A stretch of DNA of 14,671 nucleotides from Pseudomonadota bacterium (GTDB lineage: Bacteria; Pseudomonadota; Gammaproteobacteria; Steroidobacterales; Woeseiaceae). The stretch's first letter is position 1. Each line of letters starts with the position of its first letter. Location: the NCBI GenBank assembly GCA_022567775.1, contig JADFGH010000009.1, positions 1 to 14,671 of the forward strand, written 5' to 3'. The notes under the pieces are model-generated. The model was not told the origin of the DNA, did no database searches, and saw only the letters and a program-made list of their open reading frames with translations. This document shows, one piece after another, positions 14,250 through 14,671 of the stretch. The translations under genes and the position numbers were made by a program.

Positions 14250-14671
14250 ATGGGGAACCTACAAAAAAACCTTCCAGTTGTCGCAGTCGTCGTCGGATTG
14301 GCCATTCTTGTCGGGATGAATTTTTACAAGGCGATTCCACCTGGCCATGTAGGCGTTGCGACGCTCTTCGGAAACGTAATGCCAGATGGCTACGCGCAGG
14401 GGCTGCATATTCCCGTCAATCCGCTGTACCGCTGGACACTCTTTGACGCACGCCAAAAGACACACCTCGAATCGGCAAACGTACCGACTCAGGACCAGTT
14501 GCAGACCAAACTTGACGTCAGTGTGCAATACCGAATCGATGGACAGATGGCACCGGAGATTCTCGTGCAGACCGGCGACGAATTCGCAGCGGTTCGTGTC
14601 CACCTGATTCCGAAACTGAGATCAGCCCTTCGGGAGCAGGGCAAAAGCATTGTGCGTGCAGAGGATTGTTT
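14250..14671 (+). CDS. SPFH/band-7 (prohibitin-like) membrane protein, 3' end outside window
   Basis: The first 140 codons of a prohibitin-like SPFH protein. An N-terminal membrane helix (residues 9-26, VVAVVVGLAILVG) is followed by the SPFH start, IPPGHVGVATLFGNV, then QGLHIPVNPLYRWTLFDARQ and TQDQLQTKLDVSVQYRI. The last is the typical 'variable/default basis' strand pattern of prohibitins. Such proteins form large ring assemblies on the membrane and often guard FtsH-type proteases; no protease partner is visible here. ATG 14250 was preferred because GAGA lies seven bases before it; ATG 14238 in the same frame is an alternative that adds MRLF. The frame is open to the right edge. Confidence 0.9.
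   Translation, partial: MGNLQKNLPVVAVVVGLAILVGMNFYKAIPPGHVGVATLFGNVMPDGYAQGLHIPVNPLYRWTLFDARQKTHLESANVPTQDQLQTKLDVSVQYRIDGQMAPEILVQTGDEFAAVRVHLIPKLRSALREQGKSIVRAEDC

Noticed and set aside
1-14671. CRISPR array, tRNA, rRNA, prophage, transposase or toxin-antitoxin genes
   Set aside because: No regularly spaced repeats, no cloverleaf-like stretch and no matching protein motif was seen on either strand; only the REP-type and long palindromes stand out.

Overview
The window looks like chromosomal DNA of a free-living gammaproteobacterium. It has mid-50s GC by eye, an outer-membrane TonB-dependent receptor, a Tat-exported molybdenum hydroxylase, a YfcG-type glutathione S-transferase, and intergenic REP-type palindromes with the GTAG head typical of gammaproteobacterial REP/RAYT families. 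An environmental lineage near Woeseiales, Steroidobacterales or Xanthomonadales is a guess from protein style only. There are twelve protein-coding genes, two cut by the window ends or (for the channel) of doubtful integrity, and no tRNA, rRNA, CRISPR array, transposase or phage gene. Five genes appear to start with GTG.

Layout. 1-2684 (minus): a two-gene operon for a molybdenum hydroxylase of the xanthine dehydrogenase / isoquinoline oxidoreductase type. A Tat-signalled [2Fe-2S] subunit overlaps by ATGA a molybdopterin subunit that runs off the left edge. 2685-2981: intergenic, with a REP doublet. 2982-4163 (minus): an exported NHL beta-propeller. 4164-4350: divergent control region. 4351-7521 (plus): a HupE/UreJ-like membrane protein, a second REP doublet, then a CstA-family transporter. 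7518-9698 (minus): a TonB-dependent receptor converging on cstA with a 4-bp stop overlap. 9699-10003: a gene-free gap. 10004-10411 (minus): a small two-helix potassium channel with a doubtful 5' end. 10451-10528: a nearly perfect 78-base palindrome. 10542-11867 (plus): two glutathione S-transferases butted end to end. 11907-13152 (minus): a membrane protein and a membrane-anchored TPR protein in one operon. 13215-14168 (plus): a CtlX-type citrulline/arginine hydrolase. 14250-end (plus): an SPFH/band-7 protein cut by the right edge.

How the genes fit together. The left third is an envelope oxidation module: the hydroxylase is predicted to be moved to the periplasm by Tat, and an exported propeller lies directly upstream. 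The middle is uptake: a possible metal permease (HupE-like), a pyruvate/peptide permease (CstA) and an outer-membrane receptor. The right third is stress and housekeeping: glutathione enzymes, a channel, a TPR protein, amino-acid catabolism and a membrane scaffold. No single novel defence or mobile system is visible. The least explained signals are the 78-base palindrome before the glutathione S-transferase genes, the covarying REP doublets that sit exactly 26 bases after two different stop codons, the in-frame TGA upstream of the channel, and the non-canonical GVG motif in the molybdenum subunit.
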